Of a stretch of DNA of 64,000 nucleotides, positions 45,067 through 52,081 are shown piece by piece; position 1 is the stretch's first letter, and every line of letters begins with the position of its first letter. Source of the stretch: UBA6522 sp965237785 (lineage in GTDB: Bacteria > Pseudomonadota > Gammaproteobacteria > Steroidobacterales > Rariloculaceae); contig OZ250159.1 of the NCBI GenBank assembly GCA_965237785.1, positions 2,480,001 through 2,544,000 on the forward strand. The letters are read 5' to 3'. The notes under the pieces are model-generated. The model did no database searches. It was not told the DNA's origin and saw nothing but the letters and a program-made list of their open reading frames with translations. The position numbers and the translations under genes are program-made.

Positions 45067-45753
45067 ATGACAATGGATCATCGCAGGCACATCATCGGTT
45101 TACTGATTGGCGGATGGCTCGCACCATTCTGCGCCGCGCTCGCCGAACCCGAACTGGAGGGCGTCTGGGGCATCGATCCGTCGCTGTTCCGGCAATACTC
45201 GGACGCCCAGTACACAGAGGAAGGGCAGCGCCGCTTCGATGCCTACGATCCGTCCACCGACGACCCCAGCTATTTTTGCATTCCGTCCGGCCTTGGAAGA
45301 GCCTGGGACGAACCGGATACAACGGTGGAGATCAGCCAGTTTGACGACCGCGTCGTCATCCGCTACGAGATGTTCGATCTGACGCGAACGGTCCACCTCG
45401 ATCAGCGCGGTCACCCGCTGCAGCCGGAACCCAGCACGGTCAATCTTGATGGCGTATCCATGCCGACAATGGGTCATTCCATCGGCTGGTACGAGGACGA
45501 TGTCCTCGTGATCGAAACCGTCGATTACGCGCCGGGCTATATCACCACCTTGCTTCGCTATATTCCCCACTCCGAAGCGTTGCGCAGCATTGAGCGAATA
45601 CACAGGGATGAGCAGGATCGGCTGGTGGTGGAAATCCGCTACGTGGACGCCATCACGCTTGCGGCCCCGGTCGAATCGCAAAATCGCTATTTGAGGTCGG
45701 ACTTCGGTTTCACCGTCTACGGTTGCATACCCGACCATCCGGGTCAGGAATGA
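45067..45753 (+). CDS. Uncharacterised exported protein, DUF6152-associated
   Basis: 228 residues with a signal peptide ending near CAALA. The mature part opens LEGVWGIDPSLFRQ and has SYFCIPSGLGRAWDEPDTTV, FDLTRTVHLDQRGHP, MGHSIGWYEDDVLVIETVDY and IERIHRDEQDRLVVEIRYVD, a lipocalin-like all-beta pattern. I know proteins of this type beside DUF6152 and TonB receptors but no function. It precedes the DUF6152 gene by 13 bases. Confidence 0.75.
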   Translation: MTMDHRRHIIGLLIGGWLAPFCAALAEPELEGVWGIDPSLFRQYSDAQYTEEGQRRFDAYDPSTDDPSYFCIPSGLGRAWDEPDTTVEISQFDDRVVIRYEMFDLTRTVHLDQRGHPLQPEPSTVNLDGVSMPTMGHSIGWYEDDVLVIETVDYAPGYITTLLRYIPHSEALRSIERIHRDEQDRLVVEIRYVDAITLAAPVESQNRYLRSDFGFTVYGCIPDHPGQE

Positions 45754-45766
45754 TAGGATTCGAGTC

Positions 45767-46165
45767 ATGCCGATACCTCGACTGATTCTGGTTGGACTCC
45801 TGACCTGCGTGCCGGCCCTGCTGCAGGCGCACCATTCGGTGGCGCTGAATTTCACCCAGGAGGAAATCATCCTCGAGGGCACGATCACGAATCTGCGTTG
45901 GGTTAATCCGCATTGCACCTTCGTTCTTCAGGTCGAAAACGAAGCCGGCGACGCTGAGGAGTGGTTGGTGGAAATGCTCGCCCGAATCGCGCTGGAGCGC
46001 CAGGGCTTTGACTTCGAGTCCCTGGAGGAAGGCATGGTCATTCAACTCACGGGACGCGTGGGCTACCGGGAGAAGAATCTGCGGTTCGTTCAGGCCGTTC
46101 GCGACGATGGCCAGGTCGTGCGCGAACGCGATCCAACCCGCGAACGATTCCGTAGCCAGCAGTAA
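45767..46165 (+). CDS. DUF6152 family exported protein
   Basis: 132 residues. Signal peptide ending ALLQA, then HHSVALNFTQEEIILEGTIT, LRWVNPHCTFVLQV and WLVEMLARIALERQGF: the complete DUF6152 order with the VNPH motif. Co-transcribed with the preceding exported protein. The typical third partner, a TonB receptor, is present only as a remnant immediately downstream. Confidence 0.88.
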   Translation: MPIPRLILVGLLTCVPALLQAHHSVALNFTQEEIILEGTITNLRWVNPHCTFVLQVENEAGDAEEWLVEMLARIALERQGFDFESLEEGMVIQLTGRVGYREKNLRFVQAVRDDGQVVRERDPTRERFRSQQ

Positions 46166-46181
46166 GTTCCAGCTCCTACAT

Positions 46182-47014
46182 CTCACCCATTTGCCATTGC
46201 GGCCGCCGATCCATTCACGGCGACGGGACGAGGACCTGGAGCACGTATCTGTCTGGGGGAAATACCTCAAGCCCACCGACTTCGGCTCGATTTCCTTCAC
46301 GCTGTCCGGATACGAGGGCGACTGGCATCCGACTGAGCAGGTCCCGGAGCGAGCGATCGGCAGTTCGACCGTCGTGTGACCGCGGGCGGGCGCTTCAACC
46401 GCACCGTAATCGACAGGATCGGCCTGGGATTCGATGTCGGCGATATCAAGTTGATCACCACCTACTGGGGGCTCGACCTGGACAGCGAACTCATCTTTGT
46501 CGGCGACTCCAACTCCGTGGAACCCAGGGGCGGATCGAATCGGGAAGGATACGAGTTGACGCTGGTCTGGAAGCCCATGAACTGGCTGGGAATCGACGCG
46601 GTGTTTACCGACAACCAGGCCCACTACGTTGACAATCCGGACGGCCGGTACATCGAGGGCTCGCTGGAGAACGCCAGCCAGATTGGCTTTTCCGCCGTAA
46701 GGGACAACTGGGAAACGGCGTTACGGGTGCGCTACCTCGGCCCTTACGCCTTGACCCCCGACAACGCCCACCGCGCCGGGTCGAGCACCACGGTCGACCT
46801 CCGCGGCTCCTATCGACTCGGTTCAGTCACGCTTTACGCGGAACTGTTCAATCTCCTCGACAACGACGGCAAGGACATCGTCTACTACTACGAAGCCCAC
46901 GTGGACGGTTTCGATCCGCCGGGCCTGACTTCCGAAGACATCGACTGCGGCACCGTGAATTGCCGGATGAGCCGAGCCACCGAGCCGCGCACGGTTCGAA
47001 TGGGAGCCAAGTGA
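46182..47014 (+). pseudogene. Remnant of a TonB-dependent receptor with internal deletions
   Basis: Frame 1 (to 46379) contains VSVWGKYLKPTDFGSISFTL and WHPTEQVPERAIG, a barrel segment of a carbohydrate-type receptor. It then stops; a second frame from about 46355 continues RQFDRRVTAGGRFNRT, DLDSELIFVGDSNSVEPRGG and WKPMNWLGIDAVFTDN up to the C-terminal NLLDNDGKDIVYYYE. Plug domain and most of the barrel are missing, with at least one and probably two internal deletions. Not functional. Confidence 0.75.
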
Positions 47015-47183
47015 TTGTTCTGACCGCTGGCAGCTTTCGCGGCGGGCTGCCTGGTGACCTACCTCTTCCCTGGCAGCCCGTGGCAAAAGTCCCACTGCAT
47101 TCGACTGGCGATACGTCAACAGCAGCGCGTGCACCGTCCCGCCGGACTTTCACCGGTTATCCACGTCAGAGTTAGCCTGACAT

Positions 47184-48057
47184 TCACCAGCGCATCGAGC
47201 CGTTGAGTTCGATCGCACCCTCCGGTGCTCCGCGGCCGGTCTCCCGGTGCCCGAACGCGAGTCCCGCCTCGAGGTTCGGACCCGAAGTGAGTTTCAGGCC
47301 CGTCAGCTCGCCGTTCGACGCGTCCGCGATGCGCCACCGGTAGGTGAGTTCCCGCGAGCCGTCCGCGTGTGCGGCGCCCGAACCCGCCAACGCCACCGCG
47401 GTGGGCAGCGCGCAGATCGCCACCGCGGTGGGCAGCGCGCAGATCGCCTCGGTGCGGCCGGGGTTGATCCAGACGTCGGTCAAGACGGATGAAAGAGGCT
47501 TGTGGATGAGCACCCTGACGTTGGTGTTTTGCAGGGGCGCATGGCTCGCGACGACCCGGAACCGCGCGTCCTCGCCCGCCCGGATCGCCGTCTGGACCGG
47601 CTCGACGCGGACGGTAAGCTCATGCGCGACCAGCGACACGGCCAGTTGGTTGCCGGCCGCCCACTCGCTTCGTTGGCTGGAGCTTAGAGTTGGAAATTGA
47701 TAGAGCCCGTTACCGACACCGGGTACCGACTGCGAACTTCCGCCTTGGAACTCCGCCGTATAACCGCCTGCCGACAGGGTGTATGCGCCGTCAAGCAGCG
47801 CCCGACTCAGCACGAATCGGACTATGTTGGTGCCGTCTCTAGCGATGAGCTGATGAACTGTCCAGGTGCCAGTCTGGCCAGGGATTGCGAAAGTATTCTC
47901 AGCGACACTCCCAACTAAGCCTTCTAAAATGCCAAGAGTACGCGCGTCGGTTATCCCCGACGTGAGCGTAGTCGACCATAGGGTCTGGGCGCGCGCCGGA
48001 TTTGCGCTCTCTAAACGAAAAGCGATTGAGTCACCCCCACCGGAAGCGGCTACTGTC
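47184..48057 (-). pseudogene. Fragment of a surface or outer-membrane protein
   Basis: The frame stays open from inside the upstream gene to 47184 but has no good start; GTG 47813 is the first start-like codon with continuity before it. Beta-rich sequence: GGYTAEFQGGSSQSVPGVGN, AGNQLAVSLVAHELTVRVEP and LTSGPNLEAGLAFGHRETGR, ending in Trp. Contains a perfect 27-bp tandem duplication. Resembles the end of a surface protein; family not identified. Confidence 0.5.
47392..47445. repeat. Perfect 27-bp tandem duplication
   Basis: Two units, 47392-47418 and 47419-47445 (start gccaccgcggtgggcagcgc). In the minus-strand frame they encode two copies of ICALPTAVA. In-frame slippage within a decaying gene. 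Confidence 0.92.
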
Positions 48058-48454
48058 CCCTGAAACTTCCTATGTAACAGTTGAGCAGGAACAGAATGGA
48101 AGGAACAGCAACAACCAGCGGAACGAATGAATCTCCCGTAAACGCCCCGGCCTGCACGATGGCCGCTATGGCGAGCAGCAACAATACGTTCAGTCCGACA
48201 ATGCCTGTCGCCACATTCGTCCCTCGCCCACTGGCAATCTTGCCGAACGACACTAGGAAAATCAGTGCAATTGAGACCGGGTGAGTCAGGTAGAAGCTCA
48301 GCAGAAAGAGCACCGCCTCAACATCGATCTCGCCGAGACCCTGAATGGCAAAGAGCATGACGGGAAATACAAGGGCTGCCAGACCAGCCGTCACCAGCGT
48401 CAGTACTCTTAGTACTTTCTGCGCGATCTCCACGTTTGTAGCATGATCGATCAA
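48050..48454 (-). CDS. Small four-span membrane protein linked to a toxin-antitoxin pair
   Basis: 134 residues, four hydrophobic spans (LVTAGLAALVFPVMLFAI, AVLFLLSFYLTHPVSIALIF, VGLNVLLLLAIAAIVQAG, FVPLVVAVPSILFLLNCYIG). No family recognised. Its start overlaps the stop of the antitoxin-like gene by four bases, so it is the third gene of that operon, an unusual addition. Confidence 0.65.
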   Translation of the reverse strand: MIDHATNVEIAQKVLRVLTLVTAGLAALVFPVMLFAIQGLGEIDVEAVLFLLSFYLTHPVSIALIFLVSFGKIASGRGTNVATGIVGLNVLLLLAIAAIVQAGAFTGDSFVPLVVAVPSILFLLNCYIGSFRGQ

Positions 48455-48651
48455 CTGGCCCTGTGTTTCGCGATCAGTTCTCGAATCTCTGGAATGAGAT
48501 CAACTGGCACTTCGATCGCTGTGTGAGTGGTGTTCTCAAATGCAGCTTCGTCCTCGGCCACGGCTTCTTCGTCGCTTTGCGTTTCGTAGTGATCGAGCAC
48601 TTGTTGAACCCTGCTCTCATCCCATCCTGCTGGAAAGCGTTCTTCGCTCAT
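48451..48651 (-). CDS. Small acidic antitoxin-like protein
   Basis: 66 residues, starting MSEERFPAGWDESRVQQVLD and rich in Glu/Asp, ending PEIRELIAKHRAS. Follows a DUF4258-like gene with a four-base overlap. The charge contrast with its basic partner and the operon layout suggest the antitoxin. It is the toxin-first order seen in some toxin-antitoxin families. Confidence 0.6.
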   Translation of the reverse strand: MSEERFPAGWDESRVQQVLDHYETQSDEEAVAEDEAAFENTTHTAIEVPVDLIPEIRELIAKHRAS

Positions 48652-48932
48652 TGTGCCCTCTTACGTCTGCGGCGAAGAGCTCGCTTCGCCTTTGGTCCGA
48701 GTTCGTACGCCGTGATCACGAAGACCGAGTTCGGAATGGGATCGTGAACATACACGACTCGTAAATAACGGCCTGCGCTAGTTTGCCCGAGTGCGATCCT
48801 CGATCCTCGCTCGCCGGGACGGTCTTCCATTGGACGATCCAGAACGGCCTCAACTTCGTGCTCGGCCACGTTGTGACCATAGATGTGAGGTTGTCCACTT
48901 CGAGGATCATCATAATAGCGCACATGCATCAT
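48648..48932 (-). CDS. DUF4258/BrnT-like putative RNase toxin
   Basis: 94 residues: YDDPRSGQPHIYGHNVAEHE, VEAVLDRPMEDRPGERGSRI, GRYLRVVYVHDPIPNSVFVI and a strongly basic end (KAKRALRRRRKR). The H-x-[VI] ... VYV ... ITAYEL pattern is that of DUF4258/BrnT barrels related to RelE. First gene of a three-gene operon with 4-base overlaps throughout. Confidence 0.65.
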   Translation of the reverse strand: MMHVRYYDDPRSGQPHIYGHNVAEHEVEAVLDRPMEDRPGERGSRIALGQTSAGRYLRVVYVHDPIPNSVFVITAYELGPKAKRALRRRRKRAQ

Positions 48933-48999
48933 CTTCGGATCTCGCCAGACGCATGGGAGAATAAACCAGGCCTATCCAAAAATCACACGGGCCTGCAAT

Positions 49000-50016
49000 T
49001 CAATGATCCATAGGCTCGGCGAAAGCGCCTTCCCGTACTTGCCTCACACCGTGATTGCCCAGCTTTATGGTGTGCGTCACGTCGATAGTTTCGTTGTCCG
49101 GCATCGGCATTATGCCTTCCCCCCCGGCGATTTGAGCGACACTGCCGATCGCCTTGAATTTTTCGGCGCCGGCCACCGCCTCGGCATCGCCGCCGTAGTA
49201 GTCGAACCAGGGGAGCCCCATTTCGGTGTACGTCTTGGCCGTGGGCGGGCTATCCGGCGGCTGCGCACCGGTCACGGCCATCCATTGAACGGAATTAACG
49301 ATGCTGACGAAGCACCGGCTGGCGTGCCGCTGGTCCCAGGCATCCAGACCATACGGATCGTCATAGATTTCCTGTTTCATTCGTCCTCCTGGCGCTAGCC
49401 CCATGCTCGCGCCAGGGCTCATTGAACACAGGGTCGAGGGCGCGCGTGCACTCTCGGTGACGAGCGATTCATATCGCTCCCGTTTCATGGGATAGGCGAC
49501 GATTTGTATTCCACCGTGTGTCGCGGCACCTGTGAGCTGCTCCTCCACCGTGTAGCCCTCGCTCAAAGGCATGGCGACGAACTGACGAATGACCCCCGTT
49601 TCGACGCAGTAGCCATCGAGCCACGGCTGCTCAGGCACCACAACGTAATCTTGCGGGTCGCGGTTCAGGCGATTGACCCAGGCGTCACCGGTAAGCGCAC
49701 AGATCTTTCCCGTCGCAACCTTGACCGCAAACGGATAATCGAGCGGATACCCGTATCCTGAGTCAAAGTTGATCCACATGGCCTCGGCCTGGTGCATCGG
49801 CACGACCACGCCGCCGCGGCGAACCCACGCTTCGGGCAACCGCGCCGCATAGTCGTCCAGGTGCCGCAACGGGAAGCGGCCCAGGCCCGGCGGCAGCGGA
49901 TAGACCTTGTCGTCATCGGGAATGCGCAAGGTTCGCTGAAGTTCGATCGAGCAGCGCGCGTTCTTGTGAACCTCCGGAAACCGAAACTTCAACACATCAT
50001 TTTCGAGCGTGATCAT
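49000..50016 (-). CDS. Conserved protein of unknown function paired with an XRE regulator
   Basis: 338 residues with a perfect AAGGAGG 7 bases before the ATG. No signal peptide. FRFPEVHKNARCSIELQRTL, YPLPPGLGRFPLRHLDD, VVVPMHQAEAMWINF, ALTGDAWVNRLNRDPQDYVV, QIVAYPMKRERYE, SPGASMGLAPGGRMKQEIYD and DVTHTIKLGNHG look strongly conserved, but I cannot name the family or a function. It lies 12 bases after an XRE gene and is expressed with it. Hydrophilic, probably cytoplasmic. Confidence 0.75.
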   Translation of the reverse strand: MITLENDVLKFRFPEVHKNARCSIELQRTLRIPDDDKVYPLPPGLGRFPLRHLDDYAARLPEAWVRRGGVVVPMHQAEAMWINFDSGYGYPLDYPFAVKVATGKICALTGDAWVNRLNRDPQDYVVVPEQPWLDGYCVETGVIRQFVAMPLSEGYTVEEQLTGAATHGGIQIVAYPMKRERYESLVTESARAPSTLCSMSPGASMGLAPGGRMKQEIYDDPYGLDAWDQRHASRCFVSIVNSVQWMAVTGAQPPDSPPTAKTYTEMGLPWFDYYGGDAEAVAGAEKFKAIGSVAQIAGGEGIMPMPDNETIDVTHTIKLGNHGVRQVREGAFAEPMDH

Positions 50017-50028
50017 TGACAGTCCTCC

Positions 50029-50382
50029 TTACCACTCTCCGTCACGCACCTCGCGCACCACTCGGAGAATGGCGTCGTCGGGTGCCTCTTTCAGTTGCCT
50101 GATCAATTCCGCGAACAGTCGGGGGCGCCGGCGAATGATCTCCTGCAGATCGCCCGATACCTTCCCCGCCATCGCCAGGAGCACGTCCGGGTCTTCACCC
50201 AGTTCCCGCGCCAGCCGGACCGTCGTGGCCTCGGAAGGCGGCGCCACGTCGCCTCGCTCGATCTTGCTCAGATAGGCCGGCTCGACCCCGATGCGCTGAG
50301 CCACTTGGCGCAACGAAAAGCGTCGGTCCTCCCGACGCAAGCGTTCTCGGATCGTCCGGACACACTTGCCAAATTGCGTCAT
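50029..50382 (-). CDS. XRE-family transcriptional regulator
   Basis: 117 residues. Cro/C1 helix-turn-helix at about residues 8-70: TIRERLRREDRRFSLRQVAQ, RIGVEPAYLSKIERGDVAPP, LARELGEDPDVLLAMAGKV. The remaining helices may dimerise. The promoter overlaps a perfect palindrome, so autoregulation is likely. The start codon is 6 bases after the -10 and lacks a Shine-Dalgarno, pointing to a leaderless mRNA. Controls the conserved unknown downstream. Confidence 0.92.
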   Translation of the reverse strand: MTQFGKCVRTIRERLRREDRRFSLRQVAQRIGVEPAYLSKIERGDVAPPSEATTVRLARELGEDPDVLLAMAGKVSGDLQEIIRRRPRLFAELIRQLKEAPDDAILRVVREVRDGEW

Positions 50383-50388
50383 GTGTCA

Positions 50389-50417
50389 TATATAGTACAC
50401 ACTATATGGCCTGTCAA
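50389..50417 (-). promoter_or_regulatory. Promoter with embedded operator of the XRE operon
   Basis: Minus strand: TTGACA (50412-50417), 17-base spacer, TATATA (50389-50394). A perfect 7+7 palindrome, ATATAGT-ACAC-ACTATAT (50390-50407), covers the -10 and the adjoining spacer. Repressor binding there would block RNA polymerase. Confidence 0.75.
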
Positions 50418-50532
50418 CCGCACATCCTTCTCGCACCTGATTCCCAACCGAAATATGCGCCTATCGGGGGCCTCCCGCGTCCCGTAGAATGGCTGCGGTA
50501 AGCCGATCCGCGCCGCACCCAGGACCCCTGCC

Positions 50533-51963
50533 GTGAAAAAAACCGCTGTCGCCGTAGTCCTGCTCGCCATCGTTGCCGGCGGATCCCCCGCGCTTCTCGG
50601 CATGCTGGCGCAGAGCCGCATCACCACGATAACCACCGCGCTGGTCGACGAATCGCTTTTGCAATTCACACTCACCGACTACCAGCGCGGCTGGCGGAGC
50701 AGTCACGCAACGGTCACGGCGGCGATCGGCACGACCTACCGGGCGGTATTGGCCGGGTTGATCGACGAGGATCTGCTCGACCGAACCATCGACTTGTCCG
50801 TGGACGTCAATCACGGACCCGTGTTTACAGCCGGCGGCGTGGGCATCGGTGTGGCCGATGCGGTGATTCGCGCGGACCCGGATACCGCCGGGCTCGACAT
50901 CCTGCTCGGGATTCTGGGCATGGAGAATCTCGGCGAAGTTCGCGCGCGCTTCGGGTTATCGAGTCGCACGTCGTTGCGGTGGACGATTCCGGCGATGGCG
51001 ATAGCGAGACCGGAGGGCACCTTCACCTGGTCGGGCACAATCGGTCAGGGCACTTATGACGCCGCGCGGCAACGCCAGGTCGGCGACAGCCGGGTGGAGA
51101 GAATTGAATTGACGATCGCGGACACCACGGTCGTGGCCGAGAATCTGGTCGTCGCCATGGACCGCGGCAGAATCGCACCGAACATTTGGACAGGCTTCTC
51201 GGATCTGTCGGTCGGCCAACTACAGGGCACGGTTGCCGACACCGGATTTGCCATTGCGGCCGACACGGTTGGCGCGAGTAACCAAGCCGAACTGAATGAG
51301 ACAGGTGTCCAAATCGACTCGACCGCCGCGATTTTCGCGGACTCGATCAGTGGAGATGGGGTCGACGTCGCCGACGCCAGATTTGAGTTTGCCATGCGAA
51401 ATCTGGACCTGGACGCGATGACCGCCTACCTGGAATTGGCCTTCGAGATCGCGGGAATGGCCCCGGAAACGCTCGACGCAGAGGCGATGGTTTCAACATT
51501 TGAGCCGATTATCTACCGGGTATTGATGGCGGAGCCCGAGTTGACGCTCGGACCCCTCAGCTTCAACCTGAACGGCGGCACGCTGGGCGCCACGGTCGAT
51601 ATTCGTGTTGACAACGAGATGCTGCCGGCGCAACCACTGTTCACGCTGCTGAATTCGGACATCTGGCCGCGCCTGGTCGCGGTGAATGCGGAAGCGGATG
51701 TCGATCGCGACCTTGCCCAGTGGATCGCCGTTCAAGCCATAGCCCAATCGCTGCCGGGCGATGTCCATGATGCCTTCGACGCGGGCGAAAACACTGCCTT
51801 TCTGGAGGCTCAGGCCCGCGGGACGCTGATCGGCCTGGTGGGCCAGGGGATGCTCGAGGAAACCGAAACGGGCTATCGATTTCGGGGGTCGTACGAGAAC
51901 GGCGTAATTGAGATTAACGGCGCGACGCTGCCGATGGGGCCCGCGGCACGGGATATATTCTGA
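50533..51963 (+). CDS. DUF945 (YdgA-like) exported protein
   Basis: 476 residues, GTG start. Short hydrophobic N-terminus (VAVVLLAIVAGGSPALLGML) acting as an anchor, then FTLTDYQRGWRSSHATVTAA, the DUF945 opening. Repeated beta-rich segments follow; LGPLSFNLNGGTLGATVDIR near residue 340 fits the AsmA-like C-terminal half. YdgA-type proteins are linked to envelope upkeep and swarming in enterics, with no known enzyme activity. Confidence 0.85.
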   Translation: MKKTAVAVVLLAIVAGGSPALLGMLAQSRITTITTALVDESLLQFTLTDYQRGWRSSHATVTAAIGTTYRAVLAGLIDEDLLDRTIDLSVDVNHGPVFTAGGVGIGVADAVIRADPDTAGLDILLGILGMENLGEVRARFGLSSRTSLRWTIPAMAIARPEGTFTWSGTIGQGTYDAARQRQVGDSRVERIELTIADTTVVAENLVVAMDRGRIAPNIWTGFSDLSVGQLQGTVADTGFAIAADTVGASNQAELNETGVQIDSTAAIFADSISGDGVDVADARFEFAMRNLDLDAMTAYLELAFEIAGMAPETLDAEAMVSTFEPIIYRVLMAEPELTLGPLSFNLNGGTLGATVDIRVDNEMLPAQPLFTLLNSDIWPRLVAVNAEADVDRDLAQWIAVQAIAQSLPGDVHDAFDAGENTAFLEAQARGTLIGLVGQGMLEETETGYRFRGSYENGVIEINGATLPMGPAARDIF

Positions 51964-52081
51964 CTGGCGCAGTCAATTGACGTGAGAATCTCGCGGGTCG
52001 GCGGCGCGGTTTCGTTACTCCACGACGGGGCGAGGCTTTGCTTCGGCGAACCGACACGCATTGGCGCGATGAGGACATACC

